In this document: positions 25,785 through 34,924 of the stretch, piece by piece | How positions within the stretch are numbered: the stretch's first letter is position 1 | Layout: each line of letters begins with the position of its first letter | NCBI GenBank assembly: GCA_003576695.1 | Contig: QOZQ01000002.1 | Coordinates: 310,001 to 374,000 of the forward strand | Length of the DNA: 64,000 nt | Direction of reading: 5' to 3' | From: Taklimakanibacter lacteus | GTDB lineage: Bacteria; Pseudomonadota; Alphaproteobacteria; Rhizobiales; Aestuariivirgaceae | Notes under the pieces: generated by a model | What the model saw: the letters and a program-made list of their open reading frames with translations, nothing else | Told to the model about the DNA's origin: nothing | Databases searched by the model: none | Translations under genes and position numbers: made by a program

Positions 25785-25836
25785 GATCACGTTCATGACT
25801 TTTGACGGGACCCGTCAAAAGTCATCGTGATCTTTT
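25785..25836 (+). terminator. Terminator-like hairpin between choX and choW
   Basis: 15-bp perfect stem ATGACTTTTGACGGG/CCCGTCAAAAGTCAT with a 1-nt centre, extended by GATCACG/CGTGATC with a 3-nt bulge, then TTTT. It probably ends part of the choX transcripts. The symmetric centre could also bind a regulator. Confidence 0.65.
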
Positions 25837-25887
25837 GCCGCCTTTTTGTTAGGGTCAAAGAAAAAATACATCAGGGGAGGGGCTGAG

Positions 25888-26742
25888 ATGGATCCGGTTA
25901 CGCAACTCATCACCGCCTGGAAGATTCCGATCGGCGCCTGGGGCAAGGCGTTCTTCAGCTTCCTGACGACGAATTTCGAGTGGTTCTTCGATGGCATCGC
26001 ACGCGGCTTCACCGTCGTGCTCGAGGGCCTGATCGGCCTCGTGCTGATGGTGCCGCCCATCATCGTCGTCGTGCTTGTCGCCCTTCTCGCCTGGTATCTG
26101 CAGCGCTCGGTAAAGCTCGCCATTGCGACGGCGGTGGGTCTTCTCTTCATCATCAATCTCGGCTTCTGGAAGGAGACGATCGAGACGCTGGCACTGGTCA
26201 TCGCGGCCGCCGGCGTGTCCATGGCGATCGGCGTGCCGGTCGGCATCGCCGCGGCCCACCGTCCCTGGCTGTTCCGCATCTTGAGGCCCATCCTCGACCT
26301 GATGCAGACCATGCCGACCTTCGTCTATCTGATCCCGGTGCTGGTCCTGTTCGGCCTGGGCCTGGCTCCGGGGCTCATCGCCACCGTGATCTTCGCCATT
26401 CCCGCCCCCGTGCGCCTAACCCATCTCGGCATCACCTCGGTGCCGAAGCAGCTGATCGAGGCGGGCGAGGCCTTCGGCGCCACCAGGCGGCAATTGCTGT
26501 GGAAGGTAGAATTGCCGGCGGCGCTGCCCACCATCATGGCGGGCCTCACCCAATGCATCATGCTGTCGCTGTCCATGGTGGTCATCGCGGCACTGGTCGG
26601 CGCCAATGGCCTCGGCAAGCCGGTGGTGCGGGCGCTCAACTCGGTCAACATCCCGCTCGGTCTCGAGGCCGGCATCGCCATCGTGGTGCTCGCCATCATT
26701 CTCGACCGCGTCTGCCGCGTCGGCGAAAGGAAAGCGTCATGA
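25888..26742 (+). CDS. choW: Choline ABC transporter permease
   Basis: Inner-membrane permease of the glycine betaine/choline (ProW-like) class, 284 residues. Hydrophobic segments cluster from about residue 45, and the permease loop is IEAGEAFGATRRQLLWKVELPAALPTI (EAA-like, split by a turn). The ATG at 25888 follows AGGGGAGGGG; an upstream in-frame ATG at 25846 is rejected. It overlaps choV by 4 nt. It works with ChoX and ChoV. Confidence 0.93.
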   Translation: MDPVTQLITAWKIPIGAWGKAFFSFLTTNFEWFFDGIARGFTVVLEGLIGLVLMVPPIIVVVLVALLAWYLQRSVKLAIATAVGLLFIINLGFWKETIETLALVIAAAGVSMAIGVPVGIAAAHRPWLFRILRPILDLMQTMPTFVYLIPVLVLFGLGLAPGLIATVIFAIPAPVRLTHLGITSVPKQLIEAGEAFGATRRQLLWKVELPAALPTIMAGLTQCIMLSLSMVVIAALVGANGLGKPVVRALNSVNIPLGLEAGIAIVVLAIILDRVCRVGERKAS

Positions 26743-27929
26743 CCGCCGTCGAATTCAAGAATGTCGACATCGTCTTCGGCGAGCGCGCGGCCGAGGGCAT
26801 CAGAATGCTCGACCAGGGCGCCTCGCGCGCGGAAATTCTCGAGAAGACAGGCGCGGTCCTTGGCTGCGCCGGCGCCAATCTCGCCATCAAGGAAGGCGAG
26901 ATCAGCGTGCTCATGGGCCTTTCGGGCTCGGGCAAGTCCACCTTGCTGCGCGCCGTCAACGGCCTCAACAAGGTCTCGCGCGGCGAGGTCCTGGTCAATG
27001 AGGACGGCAAGCTCATCGATGTGGTGACATGCCCGCCCGAGACCTTGCGCCGGCTGCGCCAGCACCGCGTCGCCATGGTGTTCCAGCAATTTGCGCTTCT
27101 GCCCTGGCGCACCGTGGCGGAGAATGTCGGTCTCGGCCTCGAGCTCGCCGGCATGCCCGACGCCGAGCGGGAAGAGCGTGTCGGCAGGCAGCTCAAGCTT
27201 GTCGGCCTCGATCAATGGTCGAAGAAATACGGCCACGAATTGTCGGGCGGCATGCAGCAGCGTGTCGGGCTTGCCCGCGCCTTCGCCACCGAGGCGCCGA
27301 TCCTGCTGATGGACGAGCCCTTCTCGGCGCTCGATCCGCTGATCCGCACGAAGCTGCAGGACGAATTGCTGTCGCTGCAGAAGACGCTGAAGAAGACGAT
27401 CATCTTCGTCAGCCACGATCTCGAGGAGGCGCTGAAGCTCGGCAACCGCATCTCGATCCTCGAAGGCGGCCGCATCGTGCAGACGGGGCGTCCTGAGGAC
27501 ATCGTGCTGCGGCCCGCCAACGACTATGTGCGCGAGTTCATCGCCAATGTGAATCCCTTGAGTGTGCTCACCGCCTATAATGTCATGCGTGACGCGCGCG
27601 ATCTCGAGGATGCGGGCGAGGGCTGGGTGTGGCTCGACCGAAGACGCACCACCCGCTTCAAGATCGGCCCCGACCGCAAGGTGGTGGCGGCCGAACGCGA
27701 CAAGCAGCAGGCGACCTGGGTCGCCTGTTCGCAGGCCGAAAAGCCGGTAGAGCCGGGGACGAGGCCCGTTTATTGGGCGAGCCCCGGCACGCCGTTGCGC
27801 ACCGTGATGCTCGCCATGCACCGCGCCGAGACGGCGCCGGTGGCGCTGTTCGACGAAGGCGAGCGCTTCGTCGGCGCGATCGGCGTGCGCGATGTGCTGC
27901 AGGCGGTTTTGCGCCGGCAGCCGGATTGA
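26739..27929 (+). CDS. choV: Choline ABC transporter ATP-binding protein
   Basis: 396 residues. Walker A GLSGSGKS at 60-67, Q-loop VFQQFALLPW, signature LSGGMQQRVGLARA, Walker B ILLMDEPFSALD, switch His in FVSHDLEEA. An N-terminal family extension (residues 13-45) and a C-terminal regulatory part (after about 280, CBS-like) match ChoV/ProV proteins. The start overlaps the choW stop (ATGA). Confidence 0.94.
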   Translation: MTAVEFKNVDIVFGERAAEGIRMLDQGASRAEILEKTGAVLGCAGANLAIKEGEISVLMGLSGSGKSTLLRAVNGLNKVSRGEVLVNEDGKLIDVVTCPPETLRRLRQHRVAMVFQQFALLPWRTVAENVGLGLELAGMPDAEREERVGRQLKLVGLDQWSKKYGHELSGGMQQRVGLARAFATEAPILLMDEPFSALDPLIRTKLQDELLSLQKTLKKTIIFVSHDLEEALKLGNRISILEGGRIVQTGRPEDIVLRPANDYVREFIANVNPLSVLTAYNVMRDARDLEDAGEGWVWLDRRRTTRFKIGPDRKVVAAERDKQQATWVACSQAEKPVEPGTRPVYWASPGTPLRTVMLAMHRAETAPVALFDEGERFVGAIGVRDVLQAVLRRQPD

Positions 27930-27931
27930 GC

Positions 27932-27975
27932 GCATCGGCCCGAAAAGTGTGAGCGGTTTTCGGAGAAGCCGATGC
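27932..27975. repeat. Palindromic repeat family B copy
   Basis: Outer arms GCATCGGC/GCCGATGC and inner arms CCGAAAA/TTTTCGG. It begins 2 nt after the choV stop, and its right arm carries the GGAG and ATG that could serve the AraC gene. Confidence 0.88.
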
Positions 27976-28823
27976 GCAAAGAAAAAGAGCGACCATTCAG
28001 GATGCTCCGCTGCCATATGGCAGGGGTCTCGGCAGTTGCGGCCGAGACCCGCCATGTGTTTCCACGCCATACGCATGATCAGTTCGGTATCGGCGTCATT
28101 CACCAGGGCGCCCAGAAATCCTTGAGCGGCCGCGGCATGGTGGAAGCGGGGCCGGGCGATGCGATCACCGTCAATCCGGGCGAGGTGCATGACGGAGCGC
28201 CGATCGGCGATCTCGGGCGCTCATGGCGCATCCTTTATTTCGACCCCGAGGTGATCAGCGCCGCGATCGATGACATGAGCGAGGGAAAGACGGGCAGCTT
28301 CGAATTCGCGAATCCCGTCATGGGCGACAAGCGGATTGCCGGCCGTTGCCGCGCTTTATTTGACGCCATGACGAAGGGTGATGAAGCGACCACCTCGGTG
28401 CAGCGTGAGGAACTGATGCTCATCCTGCTTGCGACCTTGCGGCCGAAAGCCATCGACACGAGCCGGGCGGTTCCCGATGCCATCCTTGCGGCGAAGAGCA
28501 TGATCGATGACGATCCGGCGCGTCCGGTGACCCTGGCAGAGCTGGCGCGGGCGGCGGGCTTGAGCAAGTTCCAGCTTCTGCGCGGCTTCTTCCGCAATAC
28601 CGGCTTCACCCCGCATGCCTATCTGATGCAGCGCCGCATCGACCGCGCCCGCCGGCTGATCACCGGGCAACTAACCCTCGCCGAGGCCGCATTGGCGAGC
28701 GGTTTTGCCGATCAAAGCCACATGACCCGCATCTTCGTGCGCAAATACGGCCTGTCGCCGGGGCTTTATGCCCAGGCCATGACCGGGCCAAAGCGGGTTC
28801 CACTCGGAAGACAAGTCGGTTGA
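27972..28823 (+). CDS. AraC-family transcriptional regulator
   Basis: 283 residues from the ATG at 27972, or 273 from the ATG at 28002. A cupin-type sensing domain (PRHTHDQFGIGVIHQG, PGDAITVNPGEVHDG) precedes two C-terminal helix-turn-helix motifs (LAELARAAGLSKFQLLRGF and LAEAALASGFADQSHMTRIF). The longer start uses GGAG and ATG supplied by a repeat arm; the shorter one has AGG directly adjacent, so the choice is open. It follows choV by about 40-70 nt and could be co-transcribed, but no direct link to choline is shown. Confidence 0.85.
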   Translation: MRKEKERPFRMLRCHMAGVSAVAAETRHVFPRHTHDQFGIGVIHQGAQKSLSGRGMVEAGPGDAITVNPGEVHDGAPIGDLGRSWRILYFDPEVISAAIDDMSEGKTGSFEFANPVMGDKRIAGRCRALFDAMTKGDEATTSVQREELMLILLATLRPKAIDTSRAVPDAILAAKSMIDDDPARPVTLAELARAAGLSKFQLLRGFFRNTGFTPHAYLMQRRIDRARRLITGQLTLAEAALASGFADQSHMTRIFVRKYGLSPGLYAQAMTGPKRVPLGRQVG

Positions 28824-28973
28824 TAAGAATTTTATCTTACAAATAATCTTGTGAGATCTCTCATCCGAGAGGTCCATACAGCTTGCATATGCTGATTTAC
28901 GCTTCCTTAGAGTCTGCCGGGCGAAATGAGACCTGACAGAACGGCAAGTCTTGCTTGGCCGGTGGGACGCGAC

Positions 28974-29987
28974 ATGACAAAGCTCATTATCCAGATTCCC
29001 TGCCTCAATGAGGCGCAAGATCTGCCCCGCACGCTGGCGGCGCTTCCCCGCAAGATAGCGGGTGTCGACAAGATCGAGATCCTCGTGATCGACGACGGCA
29101 GCACCGACAACACCGCGCAGGTCGCGCGGATGTGGGGCGTTCAGCATGTCGTGCGTCACCGCACCAATCGCGGGCTCGCCGCGGCATTCCAGTCGGGCCT
29201 CGATGAGGCCTTGAGGGCGGGTGCGGATATTATCGTCAACACCGACGCCGACGGCCAATATGCCGGAGAGGACATCGAAAAGATCGTCGCCCCGATTGTG
29301 GAGGGCCGGGCGGACATCGTGGTCGGCGACCGGGGCGTCGCCGACAATGCGCATTTCGGTCCGGTGAAGCGCCGGCTGCAGAGACTGGGCAGCGCGGTCG
29401 TCCAGCGACTTTCCAACCTGCGCGTGACCGACGCCGTCAGCGGCTTTCGCGCCATCAGCCGCGAGGCGGCCCAGCGCATCAACATCACGACCGAATTCAG
29501 CTACACCACCGACATGCTAATCCAGGCCGGCCGCAAGCGTCTCGCCGTCATCAGCGTGCCGATCAGGACCAATGAGACCAACCGGCCCTCGCGCCTGTTC
29601 AAGTCGATACCGCGCTTCATCATGAACACCGGCATTACGATGGCGCGCGCCTACGCAACCTACAATCCGCTGCGCACCTTCGTCACCCTGGGCGTTGCCA
29701 TCACCCTTCTCGGCCTCTTGCCGATCCTCCGCTTCCTGCTGTTTTACGTGCAGGGTCATGGCGACGGGCATATCCAGTCGCTGGTGATTGGCGGCGCGCT
29801 CCTGGTTCTGGGCACGATCGTCGCCGTGATGGGAGTGCTCGCGGACCTCATCTCGTCGAACCGCAAGCTGATCGAGGCGAGTCTCGCCCGTCTCCGCCGG
29901 ATCGAGGACCGGCTGGAAGCGATGGATCACCCGGGGCAGGCGCAGTTCTCCGAAGAAAAGAAGCCGGCGCCGAGGCGCGCCGTTTGA
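28974..29987 (+). CDS. GT2 glycosyltransferase (polyprenyl-phosphate sugar synthase-like)
   Basis: 337 residues. The GT-A core begins KLIIQIPCLNEAQDLPRTL, with the metal-binding Asp motif NTDADGQY and the first Asp pair in VIDDGSTDNT. Two C-terminal hydrophobic segments (near residues 235-300) anchor it. The family includes dolichyl-phosphate mannose synthase-like enzymes that load a sugar on a lipid carrier. The ATG at 28974 matches family starts; an in-frame ATG at 28926 adds 16 residues. Its stop overlaps the next gene's TTG by 4 nt. Confidence 0.85.
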   Translation: MTKLIIQIPCLNEAQDLPRTLAALPRKIAGVDKIEILVIDDGSTDNTAQVARMWGVQHVVRHRTNRGLAAAFQSGLDEALRAGADIIVNTDADGQYAGEDIEKIVAPIVEGRADIVVGDRGVADNAHFGPVKRRLQRLGSAVVQRLSNLRVTDAVSGFRAISREAAQRINITTEFSYTTDMLIQAGRKRLAVISVPIRTNETNRPSRLFKSIPRFIMNTGITMARAYATYNPLRTFVTLGVAITLLGLLPILRFLLFYVQGHGDGHIQSLVIGGALLVLGTIVAVMGVLADLISSNRKLIEASLARLRRIEDRLEAMDHPGQAQFSEEKKPAPRRAV

Positions 29988-31636
29988 GCCAGGCCGCGAC
30001 GATCTCCGTTCCGAAGCTGGAGCGGCTGAGCTGGCTGGCGGCCGCCTTTGCTTTCGCGGTCCTGCTCCAGCTCGAGCTGGTCATCAACCGGCCGATCAAC
30101 TGGGATGAATTCTTCCACCTCAGCGAGGCGCATGCCTTCCATGAGGGACGCCTTGCCGAAGTGCTGCAGGTATTCTACGCCCGCGCCTTCTTCTGGCTGC
30201 CGATGCTTCCGGTCGACGCGGTCGACCAGATTCGCATCGCCCGCCTCTTCATGTTCGGCTGCGAGCTGTTCACGACCTATGCCATCTATGCGATGGCCGG
30301 CCGCTTTGTCGGAAGAATGCCCGCCGCTCTGGCCGCACTCGCTTATCTCACCGGCGGCTATGTCTTCCAGCACGGCTTCTCCTACCGTGCCGATCCGATG
30401 GCCGCGGCCTTCCTGATGGGCGCGCTGTGGATAATCCTGGCGAGCCGGCTCGACACCAGGGCCATTCTGCTCGCCGCGATACTTGCGGGACTTGCCGTGC
30501 TGACCACGATCAAGGTCGTGTTCTATGCCCCGGCCTTCGCCGGGATCGCCTGGCTGCGCTGGAGCGAGGCAGCGGACCGTAAAGGAATGTTGCTGCGCCT
30601 CGCCGCCTTCGCCGGCGCGGCGGTGGCATTCGCGTTGCTGCTGATCGGCGCCACGATCCTGACCCTGCCGGATGCAAATGGCGGCAGTGCGGCTAGGACC
30701 GTATCGACGTCAGTCACGATGATGTTCGACCAGGGCCTGTTCCCGACCGGCATCTACGCGCTCAGGGGCATGCTGTTTGCGCCGTTCATGGCGTTGCTGG
30801 TGCTGGCCACGCCTTTCGTGCTGGCCCGGGCGCAGCTGTCACGACCGCAATGCGTTGCGCTCATTGCGCTCCTGATGCCGCTGGTGAGCATCGTTTTCTA
30901 TCGCAACAGCTATCCCTATTTCTACGCCTATATCCTGCCTCCGGTGATGGTCGGCGCGGCCATCGCGGTGAAAGCGGTGCAGGCTCACATCTCGGCCGGC
31001 ATCCTCTCCCTGGCGCTTCTTGCCAATGCCGCGACCATCAGCCTGACCACGTCGCGCCCGGTGCTCCCGGCGCAGAAGCAGGTGCTCGCCGCCGCAGGCG
31101 AGATCTTCCCCGAGCCGGTTGCCTATTTCGACTATCCGGGGATGCTTGCGGACTTCCCCAAGGCGAATTTCTTCATGACCAACTGGGGCATGCGGAAGTA
31201 CCGCATCGGGCAGGAGGCGTCTTTCGTCGATGCCATGTCGCGCGAGACGGTGCCGTTGCTTGTGGTCAACCACGTCATACTCGCAAGCAACCAGACCGGC
31301 CCCGCGCCGTCCGAGGCTTTGTTGCCGGAAGACGGCAGGGCGCTGCGGGAGGCCTTCATCCCGCATTGGGGCCCGCTCTGGGTCGCGGGACGGCGCTTCT
31401 CCGCCGCGACGAAGGAGCAGACTTTCTTCATTCATGCGCCTGGCATCTATACGCTCGAGAAGACGTCCGCCCGCATCGATGGCCATGTCTATGCGCCCGG
31501 CCAGACGCTCACGCTGGCGCGGGGCGCGCATCGCTTCGAGCAGAACAGTGCGGGTGAGGCCGTCTTGCGTTGGGGAAGCCACCTCACGAGGCCGTCCTGG
31601 AGCTTTGCGGACGGACCGATCTTCGAAGGCTTCTGA
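29984..31636 (+). CDS. GT-C-type membrane glycosyltransferase (PMT/ArnT-like)
   Basis: 550 residues, about ten or more hydrophobic segments in the first 370, then a soluble C-terminal part. The first periplasmic loop holds NWDEFFHLSEAHAFHEG, an acidic DE motif as in GT-C enzymes that use polyprenyl-phosphate sugars. TTG start overlapping the GT2 stop (TTGA) is the only fitting start. The GT2 enzyme would make the lipid-linked sugar and this enzyme transfer it in the periplasm. Acceptor unknown. Confidence 0.75.
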   Translation: MSQAATISVPKLERLSWLAAAFAFAVLLQLELVINRPINWDEFFHLSEAHAFHEGRLAEVLQVFYARAFFWLPMLPVDAVDQIRIARLFMFGCELFTTYAIYAMAGRFVGRMPAALAALAYLTGGYVFQHGFSYRADPMAAAFLMGALWIILASRLDTRAILLAAILAGLAVLTTIKVVFYAPAFAGIAWLRWSEAADRKGMLLRLAAFAGAAVAFALLLIGATILTLPDANGGSAARTVSTSVTMMFDQGLFPTGIYALRGMLFAPFMALLVLATPFVLARAQLSRPQCVALIALLMPLVSIVFYRNSYPYFYAYILPPVMVGAAIAVKAVQAHISAGILSLALLANAATISLTTSRPVLPAQKQVLAAAGEIFPEPVAYFDYPGMLADFPKANFFMTNWGMRKYRIGQEASFVDAMSRETVPLLVVNHVILASNQTGPAPSEALLPEDGRALREAFIPHWGPLWVAGRRFSAATKEQTFFIHAPGIYTLEKTSARIDGHVYAPGQTLTLARGAHRFEQNSAGEAVLRWGSHLTRPSWSFADGPIFEGF

Positions 31637-31647
31637 CAGAGCGCCGA

Positions 31648-32490
31648 TCAGGCCGATCGGGACATGAGCGCGACAAGACCGTAAGCCAGATCTCCGGCGA
31701 TGGAGGCGACCCGCAAAGCGAGCGTCGCCGCCAGGATGCTTGCGGCAGGCAGGCCGGCGCCGGCCAGCGCCAGCAGTGCTGCCTCGCGCACACCAAGGCC
31801 GCCCGGAGCCACCGGGACGACGAATCCGGCGAGCCAGGCCAGCAGGAACAGGGCTGAGAAGTGGGCGAGGTTGCTGTCGGCGGGCAGGATCGCCGCGCCG
31901 ATCAAGGCCGCGGCCAACGCAAAGGCGCCAAAGGCGACGATCTGGAGCGCGAGCGAGATCGACACGGGACGGCGAGCCATCAGGCATCCGCCGATCAGCA
32001 CGGCCGCGGCGAGCGCCGCGGCGGAGGGCGAGCGCTCGAAAAGCAGGCAGAGGCCCGCGACAGCCAGGCTGCTGACGAGGTGCAGGCCGACCTCGACCAT
32101 GCTCGAACGAGCGAGGCGCATATGCGCGAGGCCCGCTTTCCTTCCCCCGATATGACGGCTGACATACTGGAATACCGACCCCGGCAGGTACTTCGTCAGG
32201 ACGCCGCGGCCGTAGATGTGCAACACCTCGGATTTGGAAAGTCTGCCTTCGGGATCGACCGTCGCGGCCCAGGCCCTTGCGAGCGCATGGTCGGCGGCGG
32301 CGAACAATGCCAGAGCGGCAATCAGCGCGCCGGACAGGCTCCAGGAGGCATGCGGCTGGAGCGCCGACCAGTCCAGGCGCCAGAGCCGCTCGCCGATGAA
32401 AGCGAGGCTGCCGGCCAGCACCACGAACCCGCCCCATTGGCCCAATCTGCGAAGGAATAGCTGACGCGGCGCAGTGACCGGATCAGCCAT
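31648..32490 (-). CDS. UPF0104/lysylphosphatidylglycerol synthase-type membrane protein
   Basis: 280 residues with seven to eight hydrophobic segments. The family stretch LTKYLPGSVFQYVSRH and the C-terminal PVAPGGLGVREAALLAL are typical of the membrane domain of LPG synthases and related bacterial membrane proteins. No synthase domain is attached. It overlaps the methyltransferase-like gene by 8 nt and is convergent with the GT-C gene, 11 nt away. It may move or flip a lipid-linked product, which is inference. Confidence 0.8.
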   Translation of the reverse strand: MADPVTAPRQLFLRRLGQWGGFVVLAGSLAFIGERLWRLDWSALQPHASWSLSGALIAALALFAAADHALARAWAATVDPEGRLSKSEVLHIYGRGVLTKYLPGSVFQYVSRHIGGRKAGLAHMRLARSSMVEVGLHLVSSLAVAGLCLLFERSPSAAALAAAVLIGGCLMARRPVSISLALQIVAFGAFALAAALIGAAILPADSNLAHFSALFLLAWLAGFVVPVAPGGLGVREAALLALAGAGLPAASILAATLALRVASIAGDLAYGLVALMSRSA

Positions 32491-33127
32491 GGAGGATGCT
32501 GCTGAAGTCGGGATAGGGCACGCAATAGGAACGGCCGAAGAAGCGACGCTCTTTCAGGCCGCAGCCTTTGATCCCGGAGCGATAGCGGCGGCGGCCGGAA
32601 TCGTCGAACAGGATGATGCCGCCCGCCGCGAGATGCGGGATGGCCCGCTCCAGGCAGTCTATCCGTCGGCGCCCGTCGATCACGATCAGGTCGAACTTGC
32701 CGCCGGCTTCATCGATCGCGCCCACATAGTTTTCGCCGGCCAGGTCCCGCTGCCAGAGGCTTGCATTGGCGAAGCCCCGCACCATGGGCGAGATCCGCTC
32801 GTGCCAGTCGGGATGATGCTCGACCGAGACGACCGTGCCCGCGCGCCTGGCAAGCCATGCCGTGCTGGCCCCCGCGCCATACTCGAACACCCGCGGGCTG
32901 CGGCGCGACGCGAGGTGCTTTTCGACCTCGCGCGTGGCCGACACGTTCCACCAGGGCAGCCCGAGCGCGATCATCCGCTCGACATCATGGATCGCCAGAA
33001 GCGACGCGCCCCAGCGCCGCCAGCCATAGGGCTCGCTCGCCCGCGCGTCCTCGGTCAGCCTTTGCAGCGGGCCGAATTCGGCAATGACATGCATACACCC
33101 GGCATAGAATCGCTTGACCAACTGCAT
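32483..33127 (-). CDS. Class I SAM methyltransferase-like protein
   Basis: 214 residues. A Rossmann-like region holds VFEYGAGASTAWLARRA (motif I), VVSVEHHPDW (acidic post-I region), and FDLIVIDGRRRIDCL, followed by a GGIILFDDSGR stretch. It resembles small methyltransferases found with glycan genes; the methyl acceptor is unknown. Its start is on the minus strand at 33127, and it is the first gene of a two-gene unit with the UPF0104 protein. Confidence 0.72.
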   Translation of the reverse strand: MQLVKRFYAGCMHVIAEFGPLQRLTEDARASEPYGWRRWGASLLAIHDVERMIALGLPWWNVSATREVEKHLASRRSPRVFEYGAGASTAWLARRAGTVVSVEHHPDWHERISPMVRGFANASLWQRDLAGENYVGAIDEAGGKFDLIVIDGRRRIDCLERAIPHLAAGGIILFDDSGRRRYRSGIKGCGLKERRFFGRSYCVPYPDFSSILHG

Positions 33128-33327
33128 GCTCCCTCCCGCATTGGAACGGACGATGGGATTTACTAGCCGAAGGATACCTGTCGAAAGGTTAATTCCGCCG
33201 GCGCGGCAGGCTCGGAGACAGCCGGCGGAACGGGTTGCGAAGGATTCAGGGCTGTCCAGGCCTGCTCCGGCAGGACTCCCGCAATTCCGTTCAAGACGCC
33301 CCTGCCGCGATCAGCTGTCCTGCGGCC

Positions 33328-34200
33328 ATGTCACGCAAGCTTCAGGGCTATGTTCTGCTCGCCGCCGCCATGGTCCTTGTCGGCAGCACCGTCATCGCGA
33401 GCAAGATCATCGGCGGCGGGTTGCCGCCATTCACCGCCGCGGCCTTGCGCTTCGCCATGGCGCTGCCGCTCTTCATCATCCTCATGCGGATGAGCGCCGT
33501 GCCCTGGCCGCGCCCGGGGCGGCGCGATTGGCTCCTGCTCGTCATTCAGTCGGCGGCCGGCAGCGTGGGCTACACGACCTTGCTCATCTCAGGACTGCGC
33601 TTCACATCGGCTGCCGATGCCGGCGTCATCATCGGCACCTTGCCGGTGGTCTCGGCGGCGATCGCCATCCTCATCCTGGGCGAGCGGCCGCGTCCTTCGG
33701 TGCTCTTGGCGATCGCGCTCGCGGCCATGGGCGTCGTCATCATCGCCTTCCAACCCGATGCGGCGGCAGCCGGGTCCCTGCTCGGCAATGCGCTGATCTT
33801 CGCCGCCGTCCTGTGCGAAGGCCTCTTCATCCTTCTCAACAAGAGGCTCGCCGTGCCGATCGCGCCCCTGGCGCAATCGGCGCTGATGACCGCCATTGGC
33901 CTTGCTGTCGCGGCAATACCGGCGGTCTTCGAATGGCCGTGGACCGGCGGCATCGCGTTCAATTCGCTTTTAGCCGTGCTCTACTATGCGCTGGTTCCGA
34001 CGGTGGGCGGCTATCTTCTGTGGTATGGCGGGCTGGCGCGGGTCTCGGGCTCAGAGGCTGCCCCCTTCACCGCCATGGCGCCGGTCTCGGCGGTCCTGCT
34101 CGCCTTCCTCTTTCTCGGCGAGGCGGTGAGCCTTCATCAGATGGCCGGCATCGGCTGCGTGCTGGTCGCCGTGCTGAGCCTTGGCGTCACGCGCCGGTGA
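33328..34200 (+). CDS. EamA-family (DMT) transporter
   Basis: 290 residues, ten hydrophobic segments in two EamA repeats, with the repeat signature LGERPRPSVL at the end of the first and FLGEAVSLHQ at the end of the second. Drug/metabolite exporters of this type excrete amino acids or other small molecules. The ATG at 33328 (MSRKLQGYVLLAAAMV) fits the family; the longer in-frame start at 33235 lacks membrane character. The 3' end is 2 nt from the convergent transglycosylase gene. Confidence 0.87.
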   Translation: MSRKLQGYVLLAAAMVLVGSTVIASKIIGGGLPPFTAAALRFAMALPLFIILMRMSAVPWPRPGRRDWLLLVIQSAAGSVGYTTLLISGLRFTSAADAGVIIGTLPVVSAAIAILILGERPRPSVLLAIALAAMGVVIIAFQPDAAAAGSLLGNALIFAAVLCEGLFILLNKRLAVPIAPLAQSALMTAIGLAVAAIPAVFEWPWTGGIAFNSLLAVLYYALVPTVGGYLLWYGGLARVSGSEAAPFTAMAPVSAVLLAFLFLGEAVSLHQMAGIGCVLVAVLSLGVTRR

Positions 34201-34201
34201 C

Positions 34202-34870
34202 TTATTTCAACAGCCCCTTCTGTTTCAAGACTGCCCGCGAAACGCAGCCGCCGAAATTGCGGCCCGGCTGGACGACTCGGGCGAAGCACTTGCCGCCGCC
34301 GAGCCTGACCCGGATGCGGCCCTTGACGCGGATCGACCCACCACCCTCATTGAAGCCGAAGGTCGGCTTGGGCACATCGCCCGTGACCGGGAAGCCCACG
34401 CTCGCCAGATGGTTGCGCACCCTCTTGCAATAGTTGACGGATTTGACCGAGAAGCGCGTCTCGCCATGGCCGGCGCGATACTTCATCACCGTGGTGCAGA
34501 TGTCCTGGCCCGACAGCCGCCAGGCTTCCGCCAGATATTGCGTGCCAAAGGCGATATTGGTCTCCGGCTGCGAAAGAGCCGAGGCCGGTCCCTTGAAGCC
34601 CATCATGTCGGCGGTTGAGGGCAGGATCTGCATCAGTCCCACTTCGCCGACATCGCCCCGCGCCTGCGGGTTGTAGCCGCTCTCGACCCGCATCACCGCA
34701 TCGACGATCGCGAAAGGGATGTTGTTGCGCTGCGCCTCGGCCTTGCCGATGCGCTGATAGAGCGCCTTGCCGTTCTCGAGCTCGTCCAGCGGCGGGCGCG
34801 CCCGCGCGGCATCGGCGCAGGCGAGTGCGATGGCAACTGTCATGATTCTGAAAGCCCAGTTCCGCATCAT
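34202..34870 (-). CDS. Lytic transglycosylase, SLT domain, exported
   Basis: 222 residues with a signal peptide (WAFRIMTVAIALACADAARA). The SLT domain has catalytic Glu63 in MRVESGYNPQA and GEVGLMQILPSTADMMGF, then the C-terminal half with YLAEAWRL. It cleaves the glycan strands of peptidoglycan in the periplasm. Two ATG codons (34870, 34867) are adjacent; 34870 is used. Divergent from the SNase-like gene, 54 nt between starts. A basic C-terminal tail (after about residue 165) is beyond the domain. Confidence 0.85.
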   Translation of the reverse strand: MMRNWAFRIMTVAIALACADAARARPPLDELENGKALYQRIGKAEAQRNNIPFAIVDAVMRVESGYNPQARGDVGEVGLMQILPSTADMMGFKGPASALSQPETNIAFGTQYLAEAWRLSGQDICTTVMKYRAGHGETRFSVKSVNYCKRVRNHLASVGFPVTGDVPKPTFGFNEGGGSIRVKGRIRVRLGGGKCFARVVQPGRNFGGCVSRAVLKQKGLLK

Positions 34871-34924
34871 GGCATGTTCCGGCCTCGGTCCGGCTCTGTC
34901 ATCGTCTTTCGGGGAGACCTGCTT

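Noticed and set aside
26325-28190. Minus-strand frame of 621 codons opposite choW, choV and the AraC start
   Set aside because: Antisense to certain genes; no motifs.
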